From assembly GCA_023702235.1 (NCBI GenBank), contig JAMQCR010000002.1:1116001-1180000 (forward strand): DNA of 64,000 nucleotides, read 5' to 3'. Positions 35,425-44,636 of this stretch are shown piece by piece (within the stretch, counting starts at the first letter, position 1; each line of letters starts with the position of its first letter). The notes below the pieces were generated by a model that saw nothing but the letters and a program-made list of their open reading frames with translations, did not search any database and had not been told where the DNA came from. The DNA comes from Neobacillus pocheonensis (GTDB lineage: Bacteria > Bacillota > Bacilli > Bacillales > Cytobacillaceae). Made by a program: the position numbers and the translations under genes.

Positions 35425-36060
35425 TTAATTTAACGATTGTAAATAATCATCAAATGATTTATATGTAATAACTAGGTCCTGATTAACTGCTTCCCATAGA
35501 TACAAAGAGGCAATGGAATGATATGGTTCCCAATTTGCTGCTCTTTCTTCTAAGATTTTTTTTCCATCTTCTTTGTTATATAACCATTTCGCACCACGTT
35601 GCAATCCAACATCAAGAAGTGACAAAACATTTTCTCTTCCAAGCGAGAAAATCAAGAACATTTCAGCGGTCCATTTTCCAATTCCTTTTACACTGGTTAA
35701 TGAAGCAATTACTTCATCATTAGTTAACCTATCAAGAGTATCTAATGCTAATTCTTTATCTAATACTTTTTGGGATAAGTCTTTTAAATATTTTATTTTT
35801 GAATAAGAGATACCAAGGCTTCTAAGCTCCTCAGCAGAAATAGAAAGAATTTTTTCAGGGGTTAAGACACCTTTTGTAAATTCTACAAATCGACCAAAAA
35901 TGGTTGCAGCTGCTTTTGCAGAGAGTTGTTGTCCGATGATGCTACTAACGAGTGATTGGAAGTAATCGTCTCGTTTATTTAATTCTAATTCTCCGATGAT
36001 TTCAATAAATTTACCCAAAACGGGATCATTGCTAGTCAAAATATTTATTTTATCCTTCAT
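35425..36060 (-). CDS. DNA-3-methyladenine glycosylase II (HhH-GPD)
   Basis: 211-residue base-excision glycosylase. The helix-hairpin-helix is in ASLTSVKGIGKWTAEMFLIF. The catalytic Asp is in LLDVGLQRGAKWLY. An N-terminal SIIGQQLSAKAA motif is typical of AlkA/YfjP-type enzymes. It removes alkylated purines in the cytosol. ATG 36060 behind AAAGGAGATAAAT. No N-terminal AlkA beta domain, so it is the short bacterial form. Intact and probably chromosomal. Confidence 0.9.
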   Translation of the reverse strand: MKDKINILTSNDPVLGKFIEIIGELELNKRDDYFQSLVSSIIGQQLSAKAAATIFGRFVEFTKGVLTPEKILSISAEELRSLGISYSKIKYLKDLSQKVLDKELALDTLDRLTNDEVIASLTSVKGIGKWTAEMFLIFSLGRENVLSLLDVGLQRGAKWLYNKEDGKKILEERAANWEPYHSIASLYLWEAVNQDLVITYKSFDDYLQSLN

Positions 36061-37002
36061 ATTTATCTCCTTTTATCAAATTTCTCATATATAGTAGAAA
36101 TAAAATACTCTGAACAAGAAATCACTAGTTTATTTCTTTTGAATAGCATAAAATGGAGCCTATCGAAAAATAAATGACTTATCTAAAGTCTTTTATATAA
36201 TCAACTGATGCATCTAGATTTTTCCTTTTTTCGATGTTTACAATTTGCATGCTTTCACCTTATTCCTTATAATTCTTTCCTGAATTTAGTTCATTTCAGG
36301 GACATAAAAATAATATCTTTCGGATCAACCAAGAAAAATTTCCCCCTTTCCTAACAAATCATTTGACCCTAACATCCTATAAAACATTCTCCATAGTATC
36401 CCTACTTTTTCTTCGTCCTCAGAAAACAATCTATACTCCGTTTTGATGGCATTTTTCCAAATGTATCATCTTTTCATTAACGAATACTAGTTCATAGGAG
36501 AAGTATGACTGGTTTTTTGATTTGTGTCGTTGAATTAATTAATTTATTTATTTAGAGAATGGGGTATTCCCAAATGTACAGTATATTAGCGCATGTGATT
36601 TATAGAATGATTCTATTTCACTGAACACTCTGTCAACATCAGAAACTGAATAGTGGTTAAGAATTGCTAAATGATTTTGAGTTCTTAACCATTCACCGAT
36701 GGGCTGCTGAAGAACTTAAATAAGTCCTCTTGCTCCCAATTTCTTAACCGCCATACTTCAGCTTCCTGCTGTAATAAACCATAACTTTTTACCGCTATAA
36801 TCATGCTTTCAAATTTTGGATTATATAAGGTAATCCAAAAAGGAGTAATGATTAAATAGTAATATAATTATACTACCATTTATCAAAAGGTAATAAGTGT
36901 ACTCGACTTATCTCCGTTTTTAAATGGAAATATTCTACTAAAAATGATTCTACCTTTCGACAAATCTGTTACAATAATTAAAAACAACAAATGAGGTATA
37001 TC
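36061..37002. other. Decayed stretch, 0.9 kb
   Basis: No intact gene. A minus-strand ATG at 36250 behind AAGGTGAAAGC gives only 23 residues (QIVNIEKRKNLDASVDYIKD) before a stop and resembles the start of a GNAT-like protein. Minus-strand 36585-36840 reads IIAVKSYGLLQQEAEVWRLR, then, after a slip, PIGEWLRTQNHLAILNHYSV and EIESFYKSHA, an unidentified frameshifted remnant. Confidence 0.45.
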
Positions 37003-37386
37003 ATGAGAGAGGCACAAAAATATGCAGGACAGTTACAAAAAGAATTGAATTGGGAAATTAGCAATGAAAACTATGAAAAAAGCAGATCATCACTCTTAAA
37101 TAACTATATGCTGCTTACAACAGAAGTGGCAGAAGTCGCGGAAGAGTTTAGAAAAGCATTTAATAGAACTCATGCGCTTTTGGAAGAGGGAATTGATGAA
37201 CATGTTGCTTTCCAGATTGCCAAAGATAGCATCAAAGAGGACTTAGGAAAGGAACTGGCAGACTGTTTTGCCTACATGTTTAAGATAGCTAATTTCTTTG
37301 AACTGGACATGGAAGTTAGCTTTTATAGCAAAATGGACGAGGTAAGAAACCGAAAAAACAAGGATATAAGATACACAAAAAAATAA
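37003..37386 (+). CDS. MazG-like nucleotide pyrophosphohydrolase
   Basis: 127-residue all-alpha NTP pyrophosphohydrolase. The magnesium-binding acidic pattern is EVAEVAEEFRKAF and DLGKELADCFAYM (EExxE and ExxD). Such enzymes hydrolyse aberrant or alarmone-related nucleotides, and several sit near defence genes. I chose ATG 37003 with GAGGTATATC upstream instead of ATG 36991, which overlaps that site. It stands just before the restriction-modification genes. Confidence 0.82.
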   Translation: MREAQKYAGQLQKELNWEISNENYEKSRSSLLNNYMLLTTEVAEVAEEFRKAFNRTHALLEEGIDEHVAFQIAKDSIKEDLGKELADCFAYMFKIANFFELDMEVSFYSKMDEVRNRKNKDIRYTKK

Positions 37387-37729
37387 AAAGCGTCTGAAAA
37401 TCGGACGAGTTGAATTGGTAAAAGGGAAAAATTTAAAACAATTTATACCAATGCACTGTAGAAAATGTAGTAGTACTACAGGTTTCATAACCATTTGCTT
37501 TAAATAGAAAAAACAGCGTATCCAATCAGAACTAAAAAAGCCTAGTACAAGACATGCACCCATTAAAGAAAACAGTCCATCCTAAACAAACGTCCAAAGA
37601 AATAAAAACTAAAGGCAACCTTGGAAAATAATTCCTAGGTTTTTTTTTGAAATAGATTTAGTGTCTCTGCAGGAAAATTTCACTATAAACTAGAATTTTA
37701 TCACTATATCAAAATATGGAGTGATATAG
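37387..37729. other. Intergenic before restriction genes
   Basis: A CGTCTGAAAATCGGACG hairpin lies near 37392. Minus-strand text around 37430-37563 (GACLVLGFF and following hydrophobic residues) could be a tiny membrane peptide but has no ribosome site. The promoter of the first nuclease gene is at the right end. Confidence 0.4.
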
Positions 37730-37732
37730 TTG
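37680..37732 (+). promoter_or_regulatory. Promoter and dyad over TTG start of nuclease 1
   Basis: ACTATAAACTAGAA supplies a -10-like box. TATCACT (37699-37705) and AGTGATA (37720-37726) form a dyad that includes the GGAG ribosome site. The same layout precedes the second nuclease gene, so both may be held down by a repressor or by RNA structure. Confidence 0.5.
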
Positions 37733-38647
37733 GTAAAGGCAAATGTTACAGTTCAGAAAGAATACAAATTATTAGAATATCACATCTTGAATATTTTTAA
37801 GAGTTCAACAACTTTTACATTTGATGGTATCAATTACCATATCGAAGAAGTCGATAAACCTAAATCGCCAGGGGGCGGCGAGCCAAAAACCGATTGTTAT
37901 GTTTTAGGGAGAAATGGAAGTCGAGAAAAAGAACTCAAAATTTCAATAAAACTTTTGGGGAAAAATGAATTCCAAGGAAATAAGTTAAGACCTGTGACTG
38001 CAGAATCTTATTTTGGTGAAGAGTGGGCTGAGATTGTCGAAAAAGCAACTAGAAGTGTAAAGTATGTAATTGAAAATCAACCATTAATCTTTAGAAAAGA
38101 GGATTATCCTACACAAGAGGATTCAATTACTTTAGGCTGGAAATTAGAGATCTCAGATAAATATAGACCATTAAGTAGTCCAATCCCACTAACCGATCGA
38201 CAAATAAGAGATTATGTTTATAAAGGGACAAAACTACCTCAGCACCAAAAAAATGCACGTATAAATGGGAAACCAGTCCCTAATTCAGGGATAGCTGATT
38301 ATATCATTTATACGACAAGGGACAAGGTTAAAAATGTTAATGATATCATCAATCAACTTCAAGACATCGATATAGCAGAATTGCAGGATACATATTTGAT
38401 TTTTACGGCAAACAATTACCGAACAAGAGAACATAAATGGGATAATAAAAGGTATCTTAGCGTAATCGTTAATTGGTCTCAGGAAAACGGTGTACTTGTT
38501 CCAAGCTATGATTATTCTCGTCCACTTTCGGCAAATACAGAAACGTCTCTTCCGAGATTACTTGATATATTGAAAAAACTTCCGTCGCCACACCCGACGG
38601 AAATGAATGATTGTATCATACATAATCCTTCACTTATTTATGGATAA
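37730..38647 (+). CDS. Putative PD-(D/E)XK restriction endonuclease, subunit 1
   Basis: 305 residues, paralogous to the next gene and followed by a cytosine methyltransferase, so most likely a type II restriction enzyme. The candidate nuclease core is PGGGEPKTDCYVLGRN (Asp55) and KELKISIKL (Lys74), the D-x(n)-x-x-K spacing of PD-(D/E)XK folds, with Ser in place of the usual acidic residue before Lys. The C-terminus (DTYLIFTANNYR, KRYLSVIVNWS) is conserved between the two paralogues. TTG start behind GGAGTG. Recognition site unknown. Family assignment rests on context and this motif. Confidence 0.65.
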   Translation: MVKANVTVQKEYKLLEYHILNIFKSSTTFTFDGINYHIEEVDKPKSPGGGEPKTDCYVLGRNGSREKELKISIKLLGKNEFQGNKLRPVTAESYFGEEWAEIVEKATRSVKYVIENQPLIFRKEDYPTQEDSITLGWKLEISDKYRPLSSPIPLTDRQIRDYVYKGTKLPQHQKNARINGKPVPNSGIADYIIYTTRDKVKNVNDIINQLQDIDIAELQDTYLIFTANNYRTREHKWDNKRYLSVIVNWSQENGVLVPSYDYSRPLSANTETSLPRLLDILKKLPSPHPTEMNDCIIHNPSLIYG

Positions 38648-38652
38648 AAATG

Positions 38653-38679
38653 AAGACCATCAAAATAGATGGTCTTTTC
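38653..38679 (+). terminator. Terminator after nuclease 1
   Basis: AAGACCATC (38653-38661) pairs with GATGGTCTT (38668-38676) and is followed by TTT. Confidence 0.8.
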
Positions 38680-38744
38680 TTATATGAAAAATTTTCGGAG
38701 ATAGGAATTTTGTATTATGAATTATTGTAATTATTGCAGGAGAA

Positions 38745-38804
38745 TCTTACTATAATCTAGAAATCTATCATTATATCAATTTAAAACGGATGGTGATAGA
38801 ATTG
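38745..38804 (+). promoter_or_regulatory. Promoter and dyad over TTG start of nuclease 2
   Basis: TTACTATAATCTAGAAA gives a TATAAT box aligned with that of nuclease 1. TCTATCA (38764-38770) and TGATAGA (38794-38800) form a dyad covering the ribosome site. The whole segment is a diverged duplicate of 37680-37732. Confidence 0.5.
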
Positions 38805-39701
38805 GCTACACATGAATACCGACTCTTGGAAGATCACATCAAGAATACATTCTTAAACGAAAGAACCTTTACTTTAGATGGTGTTACATATGATATTATT
38901 GAGGTCGATAAGCCTTCAACACCTGGTGGAGGGGAATGTAAAACTGATTGCTACGTATTAGGGAGAAATGGTTTTCAGGAGAAGGAATTAAAAATCTCCA
39001 TTAAGTTACAAGATGTTAATGAGTTCCAAGGGAATAAATTAAAGCCTGATACAACTGAATCTTATTTTGGTGTCGATTGGCAAGATATAGTAAGAGATGC
39101 AACACTTAGTGCAAGGCATGTAATAGAGAATCAACCTCTTATCTATAGAAGAAAACATGTGAAAACAGAAGCAGATTCAATTACACTTGGCTGGAAACTT
39201 GAGATTACAGATAAATACAGACCACTAAGCAGCCAGATTCCATTGTCTCACAGAGACATCAGAGATTTTGTTTATAAAGGAACAAGATTGCCACAAGATA
39301 AAAAAGATGCTTATGTATTGGGTCGCATAAGAACAGATTCAGGAGTTGCTGAATATATCATTTTTACCAAAAGAAATCGTATAAGATGTGTTCAGGATAT
39401 CATGGACCAACTGATTCTCATCGAAGATGCACCTGTTGAAGATACATATTTAATTTTTACAGCCAACAACTACCGCCCAAGAGAAAATAAGTGGGAAGGA
39501 AAAAGGTATTTAAGCGTTATTGTGAACTGGTCTATTGAAAATGGAAGGCTTGTTCACTCATATGACTATGATCATCCTTTAGCACCAAACACAGATACAT
39601 CGCTTCCTCAGTTATTGCATGCACTTGACCAATTACCCACTAGGTATCCAACAGAACTAGATGATCGCTACATAGCGGATTGTTCCATAATTTTTGAGTA
39701 A
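38802..39701 (+). CDS. Putative PD-(D/E)XK restriction endonuclease, subunit 2
   Basis: 299 residues, closely related along its full length to the preceding gene (shared PGGGE, KTDCYVLGRNG, KELKISIKL, TLGWKLEI, YLIFTANNYR). Candidate catalytic residues are Asp49 and Lys68. I place the start at TTG 38802, equivalent to the TTG of its paralogue and with GGATGGTGAT upstream; ATG 38790 would fall inside that site. Two retained, diverged nucleases with one methyltransferase suggest either a heterodimeric enzyme for an asymmetric site or two specificities. It has its own promoter and terminator. Confidence 0.65.
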   Translation: MATHEYRLLEDHIKNTFLNERTFTLDGVTYDIIEVDKPSTPGGGECKTDCYVLGRNGFQEKELKISIKLQDVNEFQGNKLKPDTTESYFGVDWQDIVRDATLSARHVIENQPLIYRRKHVKTEADSITLGWKLEITDKYRPLSSQIPLSHRDIRDFVYKGTRLPQDKKDAYVLGRIRTDSGVAEYIIFTKRNRIRCVQDIMDQLILIEDAPVEDTYLIFTANNYRPRENKWEGKRYLSVIVNWSIENGRLVHSYDYDHPLAPNTDTSLPQLLHALDQLPTRYPTELDDRYIADCSIIFE

Positions 39702-39708
39702 ATCACAG

Positions 39709-39733
39709 GACCGCCAAAATTGGTGGTCTTTTT
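39709..39733 (+). terminator. Terminator after nuclease 2
   Basis: GACCGCC (39709-39715) pairs with GGTGGTC (39722-39728), then TTTTT. Confidence 0.8.
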
Positions 39734-39802
39734 CTATTGTAAAAGTTCTTTCAAACTTTTAAAATTAGTGGTATCTGATTAATTGGATAAGGAGTCGGTT
39801 AC

Positions 39803-41071
39803 ATGGACGAGTTTAAAAGAGAGCGTGGCAGAGGAAAATTCAAACCTGCTCCAAATTTATCACCAGAAGAAGTAAGGGAAGTATTACTTGAAAAAATAGA
39901 GGAAGAAAGAGATATCTATATTGAGGATAATGATTTTACGCAAGATGAATTAACATATAATCCAGATAAATTTAATGTAACATCTTTATTTGCAGGTGCA
40001 GGTGGACTAGATTTAGGGGTAGAACTCGCAGGACTCGATGCAGTTATAGGTGAAGAAACAACAAATGAAACCTACCGTGAAAGAGATACATTTGAAGCAG
40101 TGCGGCACGAAAGCATTTTTCATAAAGTCTATGCTAATGATTTTTTCAAAGAAGCATTAGAAACATATAAAAATTGCTTCCCTGAAAGTGTGTATGTTCA
40201 CCACAAAGATATTCGTCGTGTAAGGGAATTTCCAACAGCAAATATTGTGTTGGGTGGCTTCCCGTGCCCTGGCTTCAGTGAGGCGGGACCAAGACTTGTC
40301 GATGATGAACGGAATTTTTTATATATTCATTACATTAGATGTTTAATGCAAACCCAACCTGAAATCTTTATTGCTGAGAATGTAAAAGGCATGCTAACAC
40401 TTGGTGGCGGGGAAGCATACAGGCAAATCAAGCAAGACTTTGAGGCTGCAGGTTACAGAGTATTTGATAAATTAGTCAATGCACGTGATTACGGTGTTCC
40501 TCAACTGAGGGAACGTGTATTTTTAGTAGGGGTTCGACAGGATCTAGATTTTGAATACCATTTTCCAGAGCCAACACATGGAAATGGTGAAGGGTTGCTG
40601 CCTTATGTAACATTGCGTGAAGCAATCGGTGATTTAGAAGAAAATCCTGGACCATATTTTACGGGTTCATACTCCACTATTTTTATGAGCCGTAATAGAA
40701 AAAAATCGTGGGACGAGCAGTCATTCACTATTCAAGCTTCAGGAAGGCAAGCACCTATTCATCCAGGTGGGCTTCCAATGTTAAAGTTAGGGGAAAACGA
40801 GTGGATTTTCCAAGAAGGTGAAGAGAATAACCGAAGACTATCGATAAATGAAATCAAACGTATTCAGACTTTCCCTGAATGGTACGAATTTGAAACAAGC
40901 AACAGCCCAAGACTTGCTGAGAACTCAAAACTTGATAAAATTTACAAACAAATTGGAAATGCTGTTCCTGTCGAGTTAGCCCGTGCGATTGCAAGACCAA
41001 TTGCTGAGTGGGCAGTTACACGCATGCAAGGAGAAAGAACCGAAAGAGATCAAATTCGGCTAGGCATATAA
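39803..41071 (+). CDS. DNA (cytosine-5) methyltransferase
   Basis: 422-residue C5-MTase that would protect sites cut by the two upstream nucleases using S-adenosylmethionine. Motif I is FAGAGGLDLGVE, motif IV GGFPCPGFSEAG with catalytic Cys155, motif VI ENVKGM, motif VIII YGVPQLRERVFLVGV, motif X IGNAVP. A 60-residue charged N-terminal extension precedes motif I. ATG behind TAAGGAGTCGG. Only one methyltransferase is present, and an asymmetric target would normally need two activities, so the target may be palindromic or a second enzyme may exist elsewhere. Confidence 0.93.
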   Translation: MDEFKRERGRGKFKPAPNLSPEEVREVLLEKIEEERDIYIEDNDFTQDELTYNPDKFNVTSLFAGAGGLDLGVELAGLDAVIGEETTNETYRERDTFEAVRHESIFHKVYANDFFKEALETYKNCFPESVYVHHKDIRRVREFPTANIVLGGFPCPGFSEAGPRLVDDERNFLYIHYIRCLMQTQPEIFIAENVKGMLTLGGGEAYRQIKQDFEAAGYRVFDKLVNARDYGVPQLRERVFLVGVRQDLDFEYHFPEPTHGNGEGLLPYVTLREAIGDLEENPGPYFTGSYSTIFMSRNRKKSWDEQSFTIQASGRQAPIHPGGLPMLKLGENEWIFQEGEENNRRLSINEIKRIQTFPEWYEFETSNSPRLAENSKLDKIYKQIGNAVPVELARAIARPIAEWAVTRMQGERTERDQIRLGI

Positions 41072-41074
41072 TAA

Positions 41075-41220
41075 ATGAAAAATCGTGCAAGTTATTTTAC
41101 AATGATATTTATTTCTTAGGAATAACTGGTGATGTTCCTTCATTCCTTGCTGAAAGTGGAGGAATAAATATTAATGTCAACTAGAAAGAATTTAAGTGTT
41201 AGAAAAATTAGACAAAAATA
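41075..41220 (+). other. Post-MTase remnant
   Basis: An ATG-less frame overlapping the MTase stop reads NEKSCKLFYNDIYFLGITGD and FLAESGGININVN before TAG at about 41185. The protein-like text suggests the tail of a deleted third gene of this cluster. Confidence 0.35.
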
Positions 41221-41251
41221 AAGCAGTGGATGCCACTGCTTATTTTTTTTC
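41221..41251. terminator. Convergent terminator
   Basis: AAGCAGTG (41221-41228) pairs with CACTGCTT (41234-41241) followed by eight T. It separates the restriction operon from the opposing ART gene. Confidence 0.82.
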
Positions 41252-41991
41252 TTTTACATCTCTTACACAAGAGGGGGTTACGAGGATTTCCTCCTCATCC
41301 CGATGAGTAATATAATCGATCACATCTTCAACTCGGACTTTTGCTTCGTATACCTTTCCTTTTGGTTTAAACCGGTTTGCGAAATAGTCTGCGACTGTTT
41401 CGGACAATGTCCAAGAATATGCCTCATCTGATGGCGAACTTTCTCTTCCTTCACCACGATAAATAGTAATGATGTCAGAATGTATTGTTTGTTTTAATTG
41501 CTGAATCGCTTTCTTATGTTCAACGCTTTTAAACCGGTCATGTAAGCATTGAATGAGAAAATTTTGGTCAATATTTATAAAATTGTACTCCATATCGGCA
41601 TAGATTATTCTGAAAATACCGTAACGCTCTGGTATAGGAATATCTTGGAAAAAAACTTTCAGTACATCCATTTTCAACCGTTTATCAAGAAGTTGAAAAA
41701 CGCCGGCAAACTGATCTACTTCCAATAAATGAATAAAGTAGTTCTTTTTTTTTTTTTTTTGAATTTTTTTAGAATTTGATTTTGTTCGAAAAATTCTTTC
41801 GTTAATTCCAGTACATCTACAATTGAAAAATCTTTAATGTAATGGTAAGGAATTTGTTCGTATCCGGTCGGATAGAGACTATCGAAAGATATGCCGATGT
41901 TTTCGTTGATCGTATCTGAATAATTTTTTCTCCCCATTTTATAGATATAATTCAATTCTTCTAATCTTTGTTCAATTATATTTCTTTTCAT
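41240..41991 (-). CDS. ART-fold (ADP-ribosyltransferase-like) protein, frameshifted at A16
   Basis: Two minus-strand frames form one protein of about 250 residues. Frame 1 starts at ATG 41991 behind GAGGGGGGAAAGG (KRNIIEQRLEELNYIYKMG) and runs into a homopolymer of 16 bases (T at 41745-41760). Frame 2 continues DQFAGVFQLLDKRLKMDVLK to the end. The C-terminal part has an R-S-E ART signature: IYRGEGRES, YSWTLSETVADYFANRF and DEEEILVTP. A tract this long is a classic slipped-strand site, so the gene may be phase-variable. Pseudogene and sequencing error are the alternatives. Target unknown. Confidence 0.6.
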
Positions 41992-42045
41992 CCTTTCCCC
42001 CCTCAAAACTATAGTTGCGTCCAGTTTTCCTTCATTAATAAACAT

Positions 42046-42254
42046 TTAAATTCCGAAAAATGCTTAAGAAATGAAATGATAAAGGTATTTTATTTAACCA
42101 CTACAACTCTCTTAATCAATACACAATATTTTTTTGGGAAGACTCCAGAAGCATGGAATCTTTTTTATTAAAAGCTTTAAAAAAAAAGTAACCACAACGT
42201 TTAATATGGTTACTTACAAATTCATATATATAAATAGTACAGCTCTCTTTTTTT
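42046..42254. other. Intergenic between two minus-strand genes
   Basis: AAGTAACCA pairs with TGGTTACTT near 42186-42216, a plausible terminator-like hairpin after the AIPR gene. No gene. Confidence 0.4.
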
Positions 42255-44201
42255 CTAGTGCTTGAATTCATTAATGAAATTTTTATATTGGCTTGAAAAA
42301 GATAAGTTTACGGAAAGCTCATTACGTAATTTCTTCATGAAAATCTCTTCGCTTTTTTTTATTCGAATCCAGTTTCCAACGTTTGCTGTTCCAGCAGATT
42401 CACTTTTTATAATTTCAATAGTTTTTGAAAGGAAAAGTTGTGAGAAGCTTTCAATCAATCTATTTTTGAATTGAGTATCTTTAACATAGAACGCGGAATA
42501 GTTGAAAGTTTTATTATTATCTTCATCAAATTGTGCTTTAAATTCATAGTACAGAGCAATACAGTAAAAGAAACAAATATTATTTATAGCGATTTGAGTT
42601 TTATAGTTATTTATTAATTCAATAATGTTTTGTTGTTCATCGTCATCAGCATTTTTCAACATTGTATACTGCTTGTTCAATCGTTGTTCATATTCTTTCT
42701 TAAGGTATTTTTTACTTTCTTTATAAAGATAAGCAACAAACAATAATTCGTTAATTTCAGATTTAGTCTTTTTAAAAAGGATACCACATTTTTCGTTTTC
42801 ATCATGGAAGTTAAATATTTTATGATAGTCTTCATTTATAGTGAATTCTTCTTTTGAATAATCATTATTAAATAACGTTCGCTTCTTATCTTTAGCTGTG
42901 TAGGGTTCTCTAAAAAATGATGCAAATGCTAACTGTGCCAATGTTTCATTAGTGGTTATTTGGTGCTTTAGTAAATTAATGTGTGAAGGTGGGCGAGAAC
43001 CACGTCTAATCTCTATATAAATATTTGGTTTATCACCACTTATTAACCACTCATAAAGCCTTTTTTGTTCAGGACGATTCGATACCATATCTCGGCTTGT
43101 TATGGGATTTTGCATGTTATTATATATAGAAATATTGTCTTTTAACTCAGGTTTATTTATGACAAGAATACGTGTTAAAACGTAAACATTTTTCAAGTTA
43201 TTTATCTTTTCGTCATCACGACTTATTTCTGCTTCCTTCAAATACGTTCCCAATGAACTTGTTGTTTGTGCGCCATTAATAATAGAGAAATTTTCAAGAA
43301 TTACGAAATCAATTTTTTTAGCAGTTTGGTCATCGTCTCTTGTATTTTCAGAAGGTAATGCATCAGCATTAAAGCCCTCTGCAATTATTGTTATTCCATT
43401 ATTATAAAACCAAAATTTTTCAGGTTCATTATCAATTGTTTGTTTCATAGAATAATATGTCTTAGATTTATTTTCTAATGAATCACGGAGATTTTGACCA
43501 AATAGTATATTTTTACCTATTTCTGTGCTTGCATATTTATTATTTAACTTGGCTAAATCATAGCCGTTTAAATTACATAGATATGCTTGTTCTGTTTTTT
43601 CATTATCGTTGTGATTATAGGAAATGAAATTGTTGAAACCATCAGATTTTAGTACCTCTTCTGGAACAGATTCTGTTCCAAGACTTTGTTGTAAAATTTT
43701 TAATTCATTTGAAGTGACAATTTTTTCGAATTTTTTTAACCCGGATGCGTAACTAAGATCACCATTGTGAATTACGAAATAAGTGCAGTTATTTTTATAT
43801 GTATCATCAAAATTTGTATTGCTAATTATTTCTCTTAAATTTTTATGAATTGATTGAGGGTCTTTTAAGAAGTCTTTAATAGTACGCTGCATCATTGCAA
43901 GACATTGTTTAATATCTTGTTGACCGAGTGCTGTATATTTCACTTGAATGATATCGTAATAGTATTCATCTCCATCTTCATATTCAATGAAAATATCAAT
44001 ACCGCCATCCGGTGGAGCTACTATATATTTAGCAATACTTTCTACATTTTTAGCAGTAAAATCTAAATTGAGTCTTTTATTATAAATAATTTCAAGAACA
44101 GCAACAGTAAAGGCATCTTCTTTAATATTATTTCTAACAATTGGACGATAATTTGGTAGTCCTTTGAATACTTCGTAATACTTATTTATTAAATCATTCA
44201 T
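42255..44201 (-). CDS. AIPR abortive-infection protein
   Basis: 648-residue protein of the AIPR family, known in phage abortive infection. The hallmark segments FWFYNNGITIIAEGF and ENFSIINGAQTTSSL lie near residues 270-330. The N-terminus has a restriction-like motif: PPDGGIDIFIEYEDG (Asp69) then YDIIQVKYTALG (Gln86, Lys88), so nuclease activity is likely. ATG 44201 behind AAGGAGGATTGG. It stands alone, flanked by an ART-like gene and an HNH gene. Trigger and target unknown. Confidence 0.85.
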   Translation of the reverse strand: MNDLINKYYEVFKGLPNYRPIVRNNIKEDAFTVAVLEIIYNKRLNLDFTAKNVESIAKYIVAPPDGGIDIFIEYEDGDEYYYDIIQVKYTALGQQDIKQCLAMMQRTIKDFLKDPQSIHKNLREIISNTNFDDTYKNNCTYFVIHNGDLSYASGLKKFEKIVTSNELKILQQSLGTESVPEEVLKSDGFNNFISYNHNDNEKTEQAYLCNLNGYDLAKLNNKYASTEIGKNILFGQNLRDSLENKSKTYYSMKQTIDNEPEKFWFYNNGITIIAEGFNADALPSENTRDDDQTAKKIDFVILENFSIINGAQTTSSLGTYLKEAEISRDDEKINNLKNVYVLTRILVINKPELKDNISIYNNMQNPITSRDMVSNRPEQKRLYEWLISGDKPNIYIEIRRGSRPPSHINLLKHQITTNETLAQLAFASFFREPYTAKDKKRTLFNNDYSKEEFTINEDYHKIFNFHDENEKCGILFKKTKSEINELLFVAYLYKESKKYLKKEYEQRLNKQYTMLKNADDDEQQNIIELINNYKTQIAINNICFFYCIALYYEFKAQFDEDNNKTFNYSAFYVKDTQFKNRLIESFSQLFLSKTIEIIKSESAGTANVGNWIRIKKSEEIFMKKLRNELSVNLSFSSQYKNFINEFKH

Positions 44202-44636
44202 GCTCCAATCCTCCTTATAAATATTATGGTAATTATGAATAATTATACTATATATTGGTAATGAAAAAGTAGTGGTATTATAGTTTGTTTTTCAGGGGCG
44301 CATTAGTACTGTACACACAATGAGGTAAGAAATGATTCCTAAAAGGATTAAAAAACATTTCTATTATTAATAGGAACTCTTTTTTATTAAGTGAATTTGA
44401 TGAACAATACGATACTTTTCAAAGAGGTATCTTATTTCTTATTCCACTAACGGAGCAGATTAGTTCAACAAAGATTCACCAAAAATATGATGATTTTGGT
44501 AAAATTAAGTTATAGTAGGGGGCAAATAATTAATTACCAATTCAAAGAATGGTAATTAATTAGGAAATCTGCATATCTAAAGTGAAAAATATCAAAAACC
44601 TATTAATTAAAAGATAATAAGGAGATACCTTAACTG
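44202..44636. other. Divergent promoter region with dispersed repeat
   Basis: It holds the AIPR promoter on the minus strand, a TTATTCCACTAACGGAGCAG repeat copy at about 44438-44470, and the AAGGAGATACC ribosome site of the HNH gene. No gene. Confidence 0.45.

Noticed and set aside
37243..37563. Minus-strand ORF overlapping the MazG gene end
   Set aside because: Most of it is antisense to MazG; only the first 45 codons are outside, without a ribosome site.
38790..38801. ATG 38790 as the start of the second nuclease
   Set aside because: It overlaps the ribosome site, and alignment with the paralogue places the start at TTG 38802.
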